In this document: in pieces, positions 1 to 7,538 of the stretch | Position numbering within the stretch: the stretch's first letter is position 1 | How the letters are laid out: each line of letters begins with the position of its first letter | From: Campylobacteraceae bacterium | GTDB taxonomy: Bacteria > Campylobacterota > Campylobacteria > Campylobacterales > Sulfurovaceae | Direction of reading: 5' to 3' | Assembly (NCBI GenBank): GCA_027024155.1 | Contig: JALVTE010000056.1 | Coordinates: 1 to 36,110 of the forward strand | Length of the DNA stretch: 36,110 bases | The notes under the pieces: generated by a model | What the model was told of the DNA's origin: nothing | Databases searched by the model: none | The model's input: the letters and a program-made list of their open reading frames with translations, nothing else | Program-made: the position numbers and the translations under genes

Positions 1-97
1 GACCTCTTTTATCTTCCTCTTTCTACTTTAGCACCCCTTAGTTTAACATGTTTTTTACATTGTCAAACTTTTTATTTCTTTGGGGTTTTGTATTATA

Positions 98-176
98 CGA
101 TGACTGAGATGGTGAGCTTTAAATTTACTAAAATTTATGGAAGTAAATTCCTTAACTTAAGACATTGGAGGTGCCC
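98..176 (-). repeat. Truncated half copy of the CATTGCC/GGGCACC repeat
   Basis: Read on the minus strand, this segment begins with GGGCACCTCCAATG and continues with TTACTTCCATAAATT and AAATTTAAAGCTCACCATC, matching the left half of the copies at 2868-3115 and 27677-28054. It stops where those copies enter their central hairpin, so it is a remnant without the right half. Bases 1-97 hold no gene that I can support. Confidence 0.75.
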
Positions 177-222
177 TTTAGCATATTACAAACTTTGTCA
201 ATAGGCATTTACATTTTTATTG

Positions 223-250
223 AGATTTGTAAATGATGATTTACAAATCT
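223..250. other. Perfect 12-bp hairpin across the leuC stop codon
   Basis: AGATTTGTAAAT (223-234) and ATTTACAAATCT (239-250) are perfect inverted repeats around a 4-nt loop. The right arm contains the leuC stop codon (241-243). No U tract follows in the leuC direction, so a simple intrinsic terminator is not well supported. It may act as an mRNA 3' end hairpin. Confidence 0.55.
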
Positions 251-1524
251 CTAGGGTCTACTATCTTACCAGCCAATGCACTAGCAGCAGCAACTGCAGA
301 GTTTGCTAAGTAGATTTCGCTGGTTCTTGCACCCATTCTTCCTACGAAGTTTCTATTTGTAGTAGATACACACTTCTCGCCATCGCCTAAAATTCCCATG
401 TATCCACCTAAACACGCACCACAAGTTGGGTTAGATACAACAGCACCTGCCTCTACTAAATCTCTAATATAGCCCCTGTCTTGTGCTTCTAAGAAGATTC
501 TTTGTGTTGCTGGTGTTACTATCATTCTTGTGTGTCTAGCAACTTGTTTGCCTTTTACGATTTTTGCTGCAATTTCTAAATCTTCTAATCTACCATTTGT
601 ACAGCTACCAATCATAACTTGGTCGATTTTAATATCATCTTCTACTGCAGTTTCGATGCTTTTACCATTTTCTGGCAAGAATGGGTATGCAATAACTGGG
701 CTTAATTTATCTAAATCTATTTCGATAGTTTGGCAATACTCGGCATCTTCGTCTGAGTAGAAGTATTTTGGCTCAGCTCTTAAAGAGCCATTTCTTTTCT
801 CTACTTCGCTTAAATACTCTTTTGTAACATCATCAACAGCGATAATTCCACTCTTTGCACCAGCTTCGATTGCCATATTACAGATACTAAATCTATCCGC
901 CATACCTAAGTGTGCAACACCTTCGCCAGTAAACTCTAACGCTTTATAAAGAGCACCATCAACACCTAAAATTCTAATAACTTCTAAGATAATATCTTTA
1001 CCGTAAACATGCTTACCAGGCTTACCATTTAGTACAACTTTAATACTCTCTGGCACTTTAAACCAGTTGCCACCAGTAATAATTGCAAACGAAATATCTG
1101 TACTTCCCATACCTGTACTAAATGCACCTAAAGCACCGTGTGTACAAGTGTGGCTATCTGCACCAATAATTACATCTCCCGGAATTACAAGCCCTTTTTC
1201 TGGTAAAAGTGCATGCTCGATACCCATATCTTTTTCGTCGAAAAAGTACTTTAAGTCATGCTCGTAAGCAAAATCACGGCTAATTTTTGCTTGGTTGGCA
1301 CTTGCTATATCTTTTGCTGGAATGTAGTGGTCCATAACAATAGCAAAACCATCAGGGTTAGCTAGCTTTTTAGCCCCACTATCTTTAAAAGCTTTAATAG
1401 AAATTGGAGTAGTAATATCGTTACCAATAGTCATATCAATACCTACACGAACAATCTCGCCAGCTCTTACCTCTTTGCCAGCGTGGTCGCTAAATATTTT
1501 CTCTGTAATAGTTAAACCTGCCAT
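241..1524 (-). CDS. leuC: 3-isopropylmalate dehydratase, large subunit
   Basis: LeuC isomerises 2-isopropylmalate to 3-isopropylmalate in leucine synthesis, together with the small subunit LeuD, which is not in this window. The 427-aa protein belongs to the aconitase superfamily. Cys308 (GSCTNGR), Cys368 and Cys371 (NPTCGACLGG) are the expected ligands of the 4Fe-4S cluster, and GADSHTCTHG lies near residue 121. The length of about 420 aa fits the shorter LeuC/homoaconitase subtype rather than the roughly 466-aa enterobacterial form. The ATG at 1524 follows a GAGG Shine-Dalgarno and an extended -10 box (1551-1559). The gene appears to stand alone, with repeats on both sides. Confidence 0.96.
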   Translation of the reverse strand: MAGLTITEKIFSDHAGKEVRAGEIVRVGIDMTIGNDITTPISIKAFKDSGAKKLANPDGFAIVMDHYIPAKDIASANQAKISRDFAYEHDLKYFFDEKDMGIEHALLPEKGLVIPGDVIIGADSHTCTHGALGAFSTGMGSTDISFAIITGGNWFKVPESIKVVLNGKPGKHVYGKDIILEVIRILGVDGALYKALEFTGEGVAHLGMADRFSICNMAIEAGAKSGIIAVDDVTKEYLSEVEKRNGSLRAEPKYFYSDEDAEYCQTIEIDLDKLSPVIAYPFLPENGKSIETAVEDDIKIDQVMIGSCTNGRLEDLEIAAKIVKGKQVARHTRMIVTPATQRIFLEAQDRGYIRDLVEAGAVVSNPTCGACLGGYMGILGDGEKCVSTTNRNFVGRMGARTSEIYLANSAVAAASALAGKIVDPRDL

Positions 1525-1550
1525 CTTAAACCTCGTTATAAATTTGTGCG

Positions 1551-1559
1551 ATTATATCA
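1551..1559 (-). promoter_or_regulatory. Extended -10 promoter of leuC
   Basis: On the minus strand TGATATAAT lies about 27 nt upstream of the leuC start codon. The same string, again followed by CGC, occurs before the GlnRS gene, which suggests a common sigma-70 type promoter form. No clear -35 box is visible, as is usual for Campylobacterota. Confidence 0.6.
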
Positions 1560-1653
1560 AAAATGCGATAAAACTAAGTAGTTTATTAGCTAAAAGCCCA
1601 AAGCTTAAAGCAAAAAGCTTCTTTTTAAATTGCCTATTATTAGAGGAGCCCTA

Positions 1654-1894
1654 CATTGCCATTAAGTTAAGCCAATCTACTTCCATAAATTATATTAAAT
1701 TTAAAGCTTACAATCGCGCTGTCATTTTGAACGAATGTGAAGAATCTAACTTAAAAAGCCGAAATAAACTATTAGCTTTACAGCCGTTTAAACTAGATTC
1801 TTCGCATCTGCTCAGAATGACGGCTATGGCATAGTTTTATATCATGCCATTTTACCGATATAAAATCCTTAACTTAATGGTAATGGAGGTGCCC
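1654..1894. repeat. Dispersed inverted-terminus repeat, copy A
   Basis: The element has ends CATTGCCATTAAGTTAAG (from 1654) and CTTAACTTAATGGTAATG (to 1885), near-perfect inverted repeats, followed by GGAGGTGCCC to 1894. The centre holds an imperfect hairpin, GAAGAATCTA near 1739-1748 and TAGATTCTTC from 1794. Its right end lies inside the 3' end of tilS. Translations of this region are repeat artefacts. It fills most of the 1525-1873 interval, in which I see no gene. Confidence 0.8.
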
Positions 1895-2854
1895 TATATT
1901 TATATCTTCTTTAAATAAATATCCCCTAATTTTAGGTGGGATTTTTGCTATTCTGTATTTCTCTTTTATATCTTTGGGTATAACAGATTGAAAATATGGA
2001 GCTATATAGAGTAAGCCATTTGAGTACTCAACTGCCCATTTTCTACCAGCTACTAATGAATCTTGCACTTTTAATAAATCTCTCTCTTTTCCGCTTAGTA
2101 GGTAGCCTAACTCTTTTAGAGTATAGCTTGTTGCATATGGTAAAATGGCTCTATTTTCTAGTTTAATTACCCTTAACTCTCTCTCTTTAAAAAGTAACTT
2201 GTAGCTATTTTTTAAATTCTTAGCTTCGTACTCTAAAATTTCAAAACTTTTATTAAATCCATTTTTACCAAACTCTAGTAGAGCATTAGATATTGGTCGG
2301 TACTTATTTCTTTTGTATTTAGTATCTTTATTTGATTCATCTACAAAATATTTATTATTATTAGATTCTAAATATTCAAGTAGTTCATCTTTTGTATACT
2401 CTAAAAGCGGGCGAACTAATTTATAGCCATTATTAACGCTAATCTCTTGCATTCCACTAAGCTCTACCACTCCTGCACCATTACTTAATTGCATTAAGAG
2501 CCACTCTAATTTATCATTAAGCTGATGGGCTGTAAGTAGAGTATTGTAGTTGTGCTTAGTTATAATTTGATTAAAAAAGTTATATCTAAAATCCCTTGCA
2601 TTTGCTTCGAAATTAGAGCTAAATTTCGGGGCATTGGCTATATAAATCTTTTTACTGTATCTATCTGCAAGCTCTTTGGCATAATTAATCTCCTCTTTAG
2701 CCTGTTCTCTTAAACCGTAGTTTACTATTGCTATATCAAAGTTAATATTATGCTCTAAAAGTATAAAAAAGAGTGCACTAGAGTCTATGCCAGCAGAGAA
2801 CGCTAGTAGATTTTTGTTACTCTTTAGTAAATTTAAAGTGGACTCTTTTATCAT
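1874..2854 (-). CDS. tilS: tRNA(Ile)-lysidine synthetase
   Basis: TilS converts C34 of the tRNA-Ile CAU anticodon to lysidine so that it reads AUA. The N-terminus carries the ATP-pyrophosphatase P-loop as FSAGIDSSALF (about residues 19-29), where the family consensus is SGGxDS. LLTAHQLNDKLEWLLMQL near residue 106 matches the family's conserved THHxxDxxET-like region in relaxed form. At 326 aa it is shorter than the E. coli enzyme (about 430 aa), as is common in this phylum. The last six codons (GHLHYH) and the stop codon lie inside repeat copy A, so the native C-terminus may have been replaced. Divergence in the loop lowers certainty only slightly. Confidence 0.88.
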   Translation of the reverse strand: MIKESTLNLLKSNKNLLAFSAGIDSSALFFILLEHNINFDIAIVNYGLREQAKEEINYAKELADRYSKKIYIANAPKFSSNFEANARDFRYNFFNQIITKHNYNTLLTAHQLNDKLEWLLMQLSNGAGVVELSGMQEISVNNGYKLVRPLLEYTKDELLEYLESNNNKYFVDESNKDTKYKRNKYRPISNALLEFGKNGFNKSFEILEYEAKNLKNSYKLLFKERELRVIKLENRAILPYATSYTLKELGYLLSGKERDLLKVQDSLVAGRKWAVEYSNGLLYIAPYFQSVIPKDIKEKYRIAKIPPKIRGYLFKEDINIGHLHYH

Positions 2855-2867
2855 TTTTTCCTACCCT

Positions 2868-3115
2868 CATTGTCATTAAGTTAAGCCAATCTACTTCCAT
2901 AAATTGTAGTAAATTTAAAGCTCACCATCTCAGTCATTCTGAGTAGAGCGAAGAATCTAGTTTAAACGGCTGTATAGCTAATAGTTTATCTCGGCTTTTT
3001 AAGTTAGATTCTTCGCATCCGCTCAGAATGACTGTGATGGTAAATATTTTCATCGCTTCAGGCTTTGAACTTAAAGCCAATAAATGGATATAGAATCCTT
3101 AATTTAATGGCAATG
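2868..3115. repeat. Dispersed inverted-terminus repeat, copy B
   Basis: The ends are CATTGTCATTAAGTTAAG and CTTAATTTAATGGCAATG. The internal flanks ACTTCCATAAATTG and AAATTTAAAGCTCACC match copies A and C in the same orientation. The central hairpin arms GCGAAGAATCTA (2948-2959) and TAGATTCTTCGC (3005-3016) flank a loop of about 45 nt that runs in the opposite orientation to the loops of copies A and C. The copy fills the interval between tilS and the GlnRS gene. Confidence 0.82.
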
Positions 3116-3148
3116 TACCCCCACACACTAACAACTAAGCCCTAATAA

Positions 3149-5410
3149 CTAAGCCTCTTGCAATTTTTTACTAACTAACTCATTTACAACTTTAGGGTTA
3201 GCCTTACCGCCTGTTGCTTTTAATACTTGCCCTACAAAGAAGCCAAATAGTTTTTGGTTGCCATCTTTATACTTTGCAACATTGTCGGGGTTTTTTGCTA
3301 TTACCTCATCTATAATCGGTAGTATCTCATCTGGGTTGCTAATTTGTTTAAGCCCCCTACTCTCTACAATTTGCTCTGGGTTTTGCCCACTTTGGCTCAT
3401 TGCTTCAAACACCTCTTTTGCAATCTTGCTAGAGATTATCTCTTCGTCTACCATTTTAGCTAAAATAGCTACATCTTTAGGGCTAAATTTTAACTCTTCC
3501 AAACTTTTACTCTTTAACTCTTTTGCCACATCATTTGCTACAATATTTGCAACTGTTACAGCACTATTATACTCTTTTGTAGCCTCTTCGAAGAATTTAG
3601 CTAACACTTCATCTCTTGCAAAAATACTCGCGACCTGTTTATTTAAGCCATACTTTTGAATAAACTTATCAAAAAGTGCTTGCTCTTGCTCATTAAGCTC
3701 TGCCATCTCTCCACCTGTTTGCTTTGTTTTTGGCTTTGGCTTTTTAGGCTCTTGCTTTGGTTTTGGCTTACTCTTTTTAGCCCACGAATCTTTTAGTGCT
3801 ACAATTTTATTAAATACTGGTTTCTCATCACTATAATCTATTGGGTCTGCAAAAAAGTTCCCCTCTCGCTCAAATTGGAAACGAACATCTGCTCTCTCTT
3901 CTATAACAGCTGGCTCTACCAAAGCACCTTTTACAATTTGTAAAGAGTTGGGGTTAATATCCTCTATTCCCTCTGGTGCCTCGCACTTAAATAGTCTATC
4001 ATAAAGTCTAAGCTCCACCTCTTTAGCACTCTTTGCCTCTACCCACTGGATGGCACTTTTTACCTTTATTCCACTCTTGTCACTTCCACTTTTAGAGTCT
4101 GGATGATACGTAACAATTAACTCTACAATATTGCCATTTTCATCTTTTATAGCCTCTTTAAACTCTATAATATAAGCGTGCTTCAATCGCACTGGTTGAG
4201 TTGGTGTTAAACGGTAGTAACCCTTTGGAGGGTTCTCTTCGAAATCGCCTCTATCTATATAAATCTCTTTAGAGAATGGCAATTTACGGCTACCCTCTTT
4301 TGGTACATCGTGAGGATAGTACAAAGCTTGTAGCTCTTCGCTCCCTTCGTAGTTTTCGATTGTAACTTTAAGCGGATTTACAACACACATTACACGCGGA
4401 ACTTTTTTGTTTAAGTCATCTCTAATAGCATACTCTAACTGAGCCACATCTACAACTGAATTTGCCTTTGCTACACCAATTTGCTCGCAAAAATTCAAAA
4501 TAGACTCTGGCGTATAACCACGGCGTCTAAGCCCCGCAATAGTTGGCATTCTTGGGTCATCCCAACCGCTAACTACCCCCTTGTTTACAAGCTCTAAAAG
4601 CTTTCGTTTGCTCATTACTGTATAGTTAATATTGAGCCTTGCAAACTCATACTGATACGGTCTTGGTGGCTCTAAACCTAATGTATCTATTACCCAATCG
4701 TAAATATCACGGTTATTCTCAAACTCTAGTGTACAAAGCGAGTGTGTAACCCCCTCTATATAATCAGACAAGCAATGAGCAAAGTCATACATTGGATATA
4801 TTGCCCACTTATCCCCTGCTCTAAAGTGCTGTGCATGACGGATTCTATAAAGCAGTGGGTCTCTCATCTTCATATTAGGTGAGCTCATATCTATTTTAGC
4901 TCTAAGCACATGCTCGCCATCTTTAAACTCTCCATTTTTCATACGCTCTAAAAGGTCTAAATTCTCTTCAATGCTTCTATTTGCATACTCACTTCGCTTA
5001 CCCGGGCTTGTAACTGTACCTCTGTATTCTCTCATCTTATCTTCTGGCAGGCTATCTACATACGCCTTGCCCTTCTTTACTAACTCTTTTGCCCACTCAT
5101 ATAATTTGTCAAAATAGTCCGAAGTGTAGCGAACATCGCCCTCCCATTTAAAGCCTAGCCACTCAACAGCATCTTTAAGAGCCTCTACATACTCTGTATC
5201 TTCTGTTGTAGGGTTGGTATCATCCATTCGTAAATTACAAACTCCACCAAAATCTCTAGCAATTCCAAAGTTAATACTAATAGACTTAGCATGCCCAATA
5301 TGCGGATACCCATTAGGCTCCGGTGGAAAACGAGTAACAACTCTGCTATACTTCCCACTCTCTAAATCTTCTGCTACAATTCTTCTTAAAAAATCTCTTT
5401 TCTTATCCAT
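3149..5410 (-). CDS. glnS: Glutaminyl-tRNA synthetase with C-terminal YqeY/GatB tail domain
   Basis: This class I synthetase charges tRNA-Gln with glutamine. HIGH is present as PHIGHAKS about 40 residues in, KMSKS as VMSKRKL, and RFPPEPNGYPHIGH is typical of GlnRS. After the anticodon-binding beta-barrels comes a Lys/Pro-rich linker (KSKPKPKQEPKKPKPK), then about 150 residues resembling the GatB tail/YqeY domain, which aids tRNA binding in fused enzymes such as the Deinococcus one. I chose the ATG at 5410 (753 aa). The upstream in-frame ATG at 5428 lies only a few nucleotides after the expected transcription start from the -10 box at 5440-5445, and the residues between (MINGFI) are not conserved-looking. 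Many Campylobacterota instead make Gln-tRNA by transamidation. Confidence 0.94.
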   Translation of the reverse strand: MDKKRDFLRRIVAEDLESGKYSRVVTRFPPEPNGYPHIGHAKSISINFGIARDFGGVCNLRMDDTNPTTEDTEYVEALKDAVEWLGFKWEGDVRYTSDYFDKLYEWAKELVKKGKAYVDSLPEDKMREYRGTVTSPGKRSEYANRSIEENLDLLERMKNGEFKDGEHVLRAKIDMSSPNMKMRDPLLYRIRHAQHFRAGDKWAIYPMYDFAHCLSDYIEGVTHSLCTLEFENNRDIYDWVIDTLGLEPPRPYQYEFARLNINYTVMSKRKLLELVNKGVVSGWDDPRMPTIAGLRRRGYTPESILNFCEQIGVAKANSVVDVAQLEYAIRDDLNKKVPRVMCVVNPLKVTIENYEGSEELQALYYPHDVPKEGSRKLPFSKEIYIDRGDFEENPPKGYYRLTPTQPVRLKHAYIIEFKEAIKDENGNIVELIVTYHPDSKSGSDKSGIKVKSAIQWVEAKSAKEVELRLYDRLFKCEAPEGIEDINPNSLQIVKGALVEPAVIEERADVRFQFEREGNFFADPIDYSDEKPVFNKIVALKDSWAKKSKPKPKQEPKKPKPKTKQTGGEMAELNEQEQALFDKFIQKYGLNKQVASIFARDEVLAKFFEEATKEYNSAVTVANIVANDVAKELKSKSLEELKFSPKDVAILAKMVDEEIISSKIAKEVFEAMSQSGQNPEQIVESRGLKQISNPDEILPIIDEVIAKNPDNVAKYKDGNQKLFGFFVGQVLKATGGKANPKVVNELVSKKLQEA

Positions 5411-5439
5411 TATAAACCCATTAATCATTATTTAAAGCG

Positions 5440-5448
5440 ATTATATCA
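5440..5448 (-). promoter_or_regulatory. Extended -10 promoter of the GlnRS gene
   Basis: TGATATAAT followed by CGC on the minus strand, the same form as before leuC. It places the transcript start near 5433 and so favours the ATG at 5410 as the real start codon. Confidence 0.6.
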
Positions 5449-5710
5449 AAAGTGGGCTAAAGTTCTATACAAAATGCTTGAAAAACCCGTCTTGTGTGTG
5501 ATTTTGTCATCTTATTACTTGCGTGTTGTAGTAGTGGTTTAAACAAAATTAGCTCGCCAGCTTTTGTATTTATAAAAACCTCTTCGCCCTCTTTACCTAT
5601 ATGTGAGCCTCTTATTACTTTAAGTGCTCCTGTATCTTTATCACTACTATCTAGCGTTAGTCTAAACATTACAGCACTTTTTAAATACTGCTCTTTATCC
5701 TCTTCTTTAA

Positions 5711-5975
5711 GGGCACCTCTAATAATAGGTAATACCCACAATGGGCAATGCAAATGTAAGATTGTGCAAGAGATTTATGAATCCTAGCCGAAGCTAAGAT
5801 GACTTAAATATCTTGTGCAAGATTGCGTTTGCATTGCCCACCCGAAGGGCATCTCTAGCTTTCCTCTATGCGTCGTTACTCTTTCTTGAATTAGCTCAGC
5901 TAGTACTGCAAAAGAGTGCCTAGCCTAGAGAAAAGCTAGAGATGTTGTGGGTATCACCTATTTTTAGAGGTGCCC
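5711..5975. mobile_element. MITE-like element with GGGCACC ends and TTAA duplication
   Basis: The 265-bp element starts GGGCACCTCTAATAATAGGT and ends with its near-perfect inverse, ACCTATTTTTAGAGGTGCCC; the inverted ends extend about 31 bp, to the CCCACAA/TTGTGGG strings. TTAA flanks it directly at 5707-5710 and 5976-5979. It has no credible transposase frame. The core (AGCTAGG, AGTACTAGCTGAGCTAATTC, GTAACGACG when read on the minus strand) recurs at 27925-28054. It would need a transposase in trans. Confidence 0.85.
5742..5840. repeat. Inner palindromic element nested in the MITE
   Basis: TGGGCAATGCAAA (5742-5754) and TTTGCATTGCCCA (5828-5840) are perfect 13-bp inverted repeats enclosing about 73 bp, whose inner parts also partly pair (TTGTGCAAGA occurs twice). 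The segment is absent from the related element at 27925-28054, which suggests a secondary insertion. Confidence 0.6.
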
Positions 5976-6291
5976 TTAATATTTAAAAAATCTGGTAAGT
6001 TGCTATCTGCGTGGTACATTAACGGCCAATTTTTTTCGTCTGTTTTTTCGATATAAAAGCAGTAATCTGTTAGCTTTAAATTAAGCCCCTCACTCTTAAT
6101 CGCTTTTTCAAAAAGCTCTTTTACCCTTGGGAAATATTTAAATATCATTTTACGGCTATTTTTCTCAAGTTTTACTGCCTCTTTAGATATAACTTTAAGC
6201 TCCTCTATCTCTTTATCTGAAAAAGGAAACATATTTTGTATATACCCATCTTTTGCCAAATCACTCTTCATGGTAACTCCTTTAGAGAAAT

Positions 6292-6297
6292 TATAAT
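6292..6297 (+). promoter_or_regulatory. -10 box of the TetR gene
   Basis: TATAAT lies 11 nt before the ATG at 6309. The transcript would have a very short leader, and there is no strong Shine-Dalgarno sequence. The divergent dioxygenase gene starts 37 nt away, so one regulator could act on both. Confidence 0.45.
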
Positions 6298-6308
6298 ATA
6301 ATTAGCTT

Positions 6309-6887
6309 ATGAAAAAACGAAACACACGAGAGAGACTACTAGATATAGCATTTGAAGAGATATATATAAATGGCTATGCTTCTACTTCGGTAGATGCCAT
6401 TTTAAAGCGTGCATGTGTACCCAAGGGCTCAATGTATCATCACTTTAAATCTAAAAAAGAGTTAGTTTTAGCAATGGTTAAAGAGAGACTATACCCTAAA
6501 ATGGATGACTTTTTTAAACTAAATAGTACAAATACTGCATATAAGGCGCTAGAGAACCTATTTGTTGATATGAGTAAAAATAAAATGTTAATCACCTATG
6601 GTTGCCCAATGTATAGACTAATGGTAGAACTTTCACCCATTGATAAAGATTTTGACAATCTATTTGCAACTAAATACAACCAATTAATGGATAACTTTAC
6701 ATCTCTTTTACAAAAAGATGTAAAGAGTGGTTTACTAAAAAAAGAGTTAAATAGTAAAGATTTTGCTAGCTTTGTTATACACTCTACATGGGGAACTCTT
6801 TCACTCTCTCCTTCTCTAAGTAACTCTAAAAATTTTTTAAGAGATAGCAGTTATATTCTGAAAATACTTAAAAATTACTATAGTTAG
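6309..6887 (+). CDS. TetR/AcrR-family transcriptional regulator
   Basis: A 192-aa one-component repressor. The N-terminal helix-turn-helix (about residues 5-50) contains RERLLDIAFEEIYINGYAS and the recognition helix region PKGSMYHHFKSKKEL, both strongly typical of TetR. The C-terminal half includes YGCPMYRLMVEL, like the GCPxGxLxxE segment of the YxaF/AcuR-type ligand domain. Its stop codon lies within a perfect 8+8 palindrome (6884-6901), and a similar one (6936-6951) sits before the next gene. This suggests that it represses the downstream pair, and perhaps it formerly controlled the broken dioxygenase. The ligand is unknown. Confidence 0.92.
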   Translation: MKKRNTRERLLDIAFEEIYINGYASTSVDAILKRACVPKGSMYHHFKSKKELVLAMVKERLYPKMDDFFKLNSTNTAYKALENLFVDMSKNKMLITYGCPMYRLMVELSPIDKDFDNLFATKYNQLMDNFTSLLQKDVKSGLLKKELNSKDFASFVIHSTWGTLSLSPSLSNSKNFLRDSSYILKILKNYYS

Positions 6888-6901
6888 ACTATTTAGTCTA
6901 A
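6884..6901. promoter_or_regulatory. Operator-like palindrome 1
   Basis: TTAGACTA-TT-TAGTCTAA is a perfect inverted repeat overlapping the TetR stop codon, about 65-82 nt upstream of the GTG at 6966. Its arms match the second site at 6936-6951. The pairing of two sites around a promoter-sized interval (TATACT at 6925-6930) is as expected for TetR-type operators. Confidence 0.6.
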
Positions 6902-6935
6902 TCTACTCTTAAGTAAACTTTCTCTATACTTTTAC

Positions 6936-6951
6936 TAGACCAAATAGTCTA
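6936..6951. promoter_or_regulatory. Operator-like palindrome 2
   Basis: TAGACCAAATAGTCTA repeats the TAGAC...GTCTA arms of site 1 and lies just before the AAGGAG ribosome site (6955-6960) of the next gene and after the TATACT box. Binding here would block transcription or translation initiation. Confidence 0.58.
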
Positions 6952-6965
6952 ATAAAGGAGAAATA

Positions 6966-7481
6966 GTGTTTTACTATAAAGAGAATATTGAGCAAAAAGA
7001 TAGACTAGAGAAACTATTTAAAAAGGTAAAAGTTTTATATGGAGATGTGCCACCACAAATGGAGTTTTTAGGAAATATAGATGCTAACTATTTAGAAGAT
7101 TTTTTAAAAATGGTTGCTAAAATTGCAAGGCATCCAAATATAAACCACGACCTATTTACATTTTTACGCCTTCATATTGCTTACAAAGAGAACTATATCT
7201 ATTGCAAAGCATTTAATAGAAAAATGTTACTTGTAAATTACCCACAAACTGTTATTGACAATGCTATTGACAATATAGAGTCAATTCCACTTGATAATAA
7301 ACATATAGAACTAGCTAAATTAGCACTTAAAGTTATTTACGACTCTTTGTCGGTTAGCAGTAAAGATTTTGACAATTTATATACTCTTGGCTGGAGCCAA
7401 AAAGATGTTTTCGATTGCATTGAACACGCTGGCACACTTTTTAGAAATGGCAGAATCCTCAACGCCTATATGATTAAATAG
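6966..7481 (+). CDS. Carboxymuconolactone decarboxylase/AhpD-like protein (no CxxC)
   Basis: A 171-aa all-alpha protein starting at GTG with a strong AAGGAG site 5 nt upstream. The segment FLRLHIAYKENYIYCKAFNRKML resembles the CMD/AhpD active-site stretch (RLRVAxxNxCxYCxxxH). Only the second cysteine is present, and the usual His is replaced by Asn, so peroxidase-type redox chemistry of the AhpD kind is unlikely. The LGWSQKDVFDCIEHAG segment near the C-terminus fits the second CMD helix pair. It lies behind the twin operators and ahead of a hotdog thioesterase, probably as one unit. Family assignment is from motif shape only; the function is unknown. Confidence 0.6.
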   Translation: MFYYKENIEQKDRLEKLFKKVKVLYGDVPPQMEFLGNIDANYLEDFLKMVAKIARHPNINHDLFTFLRLHIAYKENYIYCKAFNRKMLLVNYPQTVIDNAIDNIESIPLDNKHIELAKLALKVIYDSLSVSSKDFDNLYTLGWSQKDVFDCIEHAGTLFRNGRILNAYMIK

Positions 7482-7538
7482 TTAATTATTTGATGTGGCA
7501 ATAAATATGCAAGAAACAACTACTAATTAAGGAAAAAA

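Larger units (their letters stand above)
5457..6271 (-). pseudogene. PhyH-like Fe(II)/2-oxoglutarate dioxygenase, split by a MITE-like insertion
   Basis: Two reading frames are halves of one gene. The 5' part (from the ATG at 6271, after an AAAGGAG ribosome site) encodes about 99 residues ending in MYHADSNLPDFLNIK, which has the HxD iron-binding motif (H87, D89). The 3' part encodes RGSHIGKEGEE, the distal histidine in LLQHASNKM and the 2-oxoglutarate-binding arginine in SHTRRVFQAF, typical of phytanoyl-CoA dioxygenase relatives. A 265-bp element (5711-5975) plus one TTAA separates them. Removing both joins the halves in frame (DFLNIKEEDKEQ), giving a 181-aa protein with H87, D89, H160 and R171/R172. 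The first half now ends after a few codons of the element, before the distal His. The substrate is unknown. The gene is divergent from the TetR gene at 6309. Confidence 0.85.

Noticed and set aside
223-250. The hairpin as an intrinsic terminator of leuC
   Set aside because: The stem is perfect, but the minus-strand sequence after it is CAATAAAAATG, with no U run.
1475-1834. A 119-aa plus-strand frame with VILNECEESNLKSR
   Set aside because: It reads through repeat copy A, and its start lies antisense inside leuC. The same peptide string arises in the repeat at 27672-27863.
5410-5428. The longer GlnRS start (MINGFIM) at 5428
   Set aside because: It lies only about 5 nt after the expected transcript start, leaving no room for a ribosome site.
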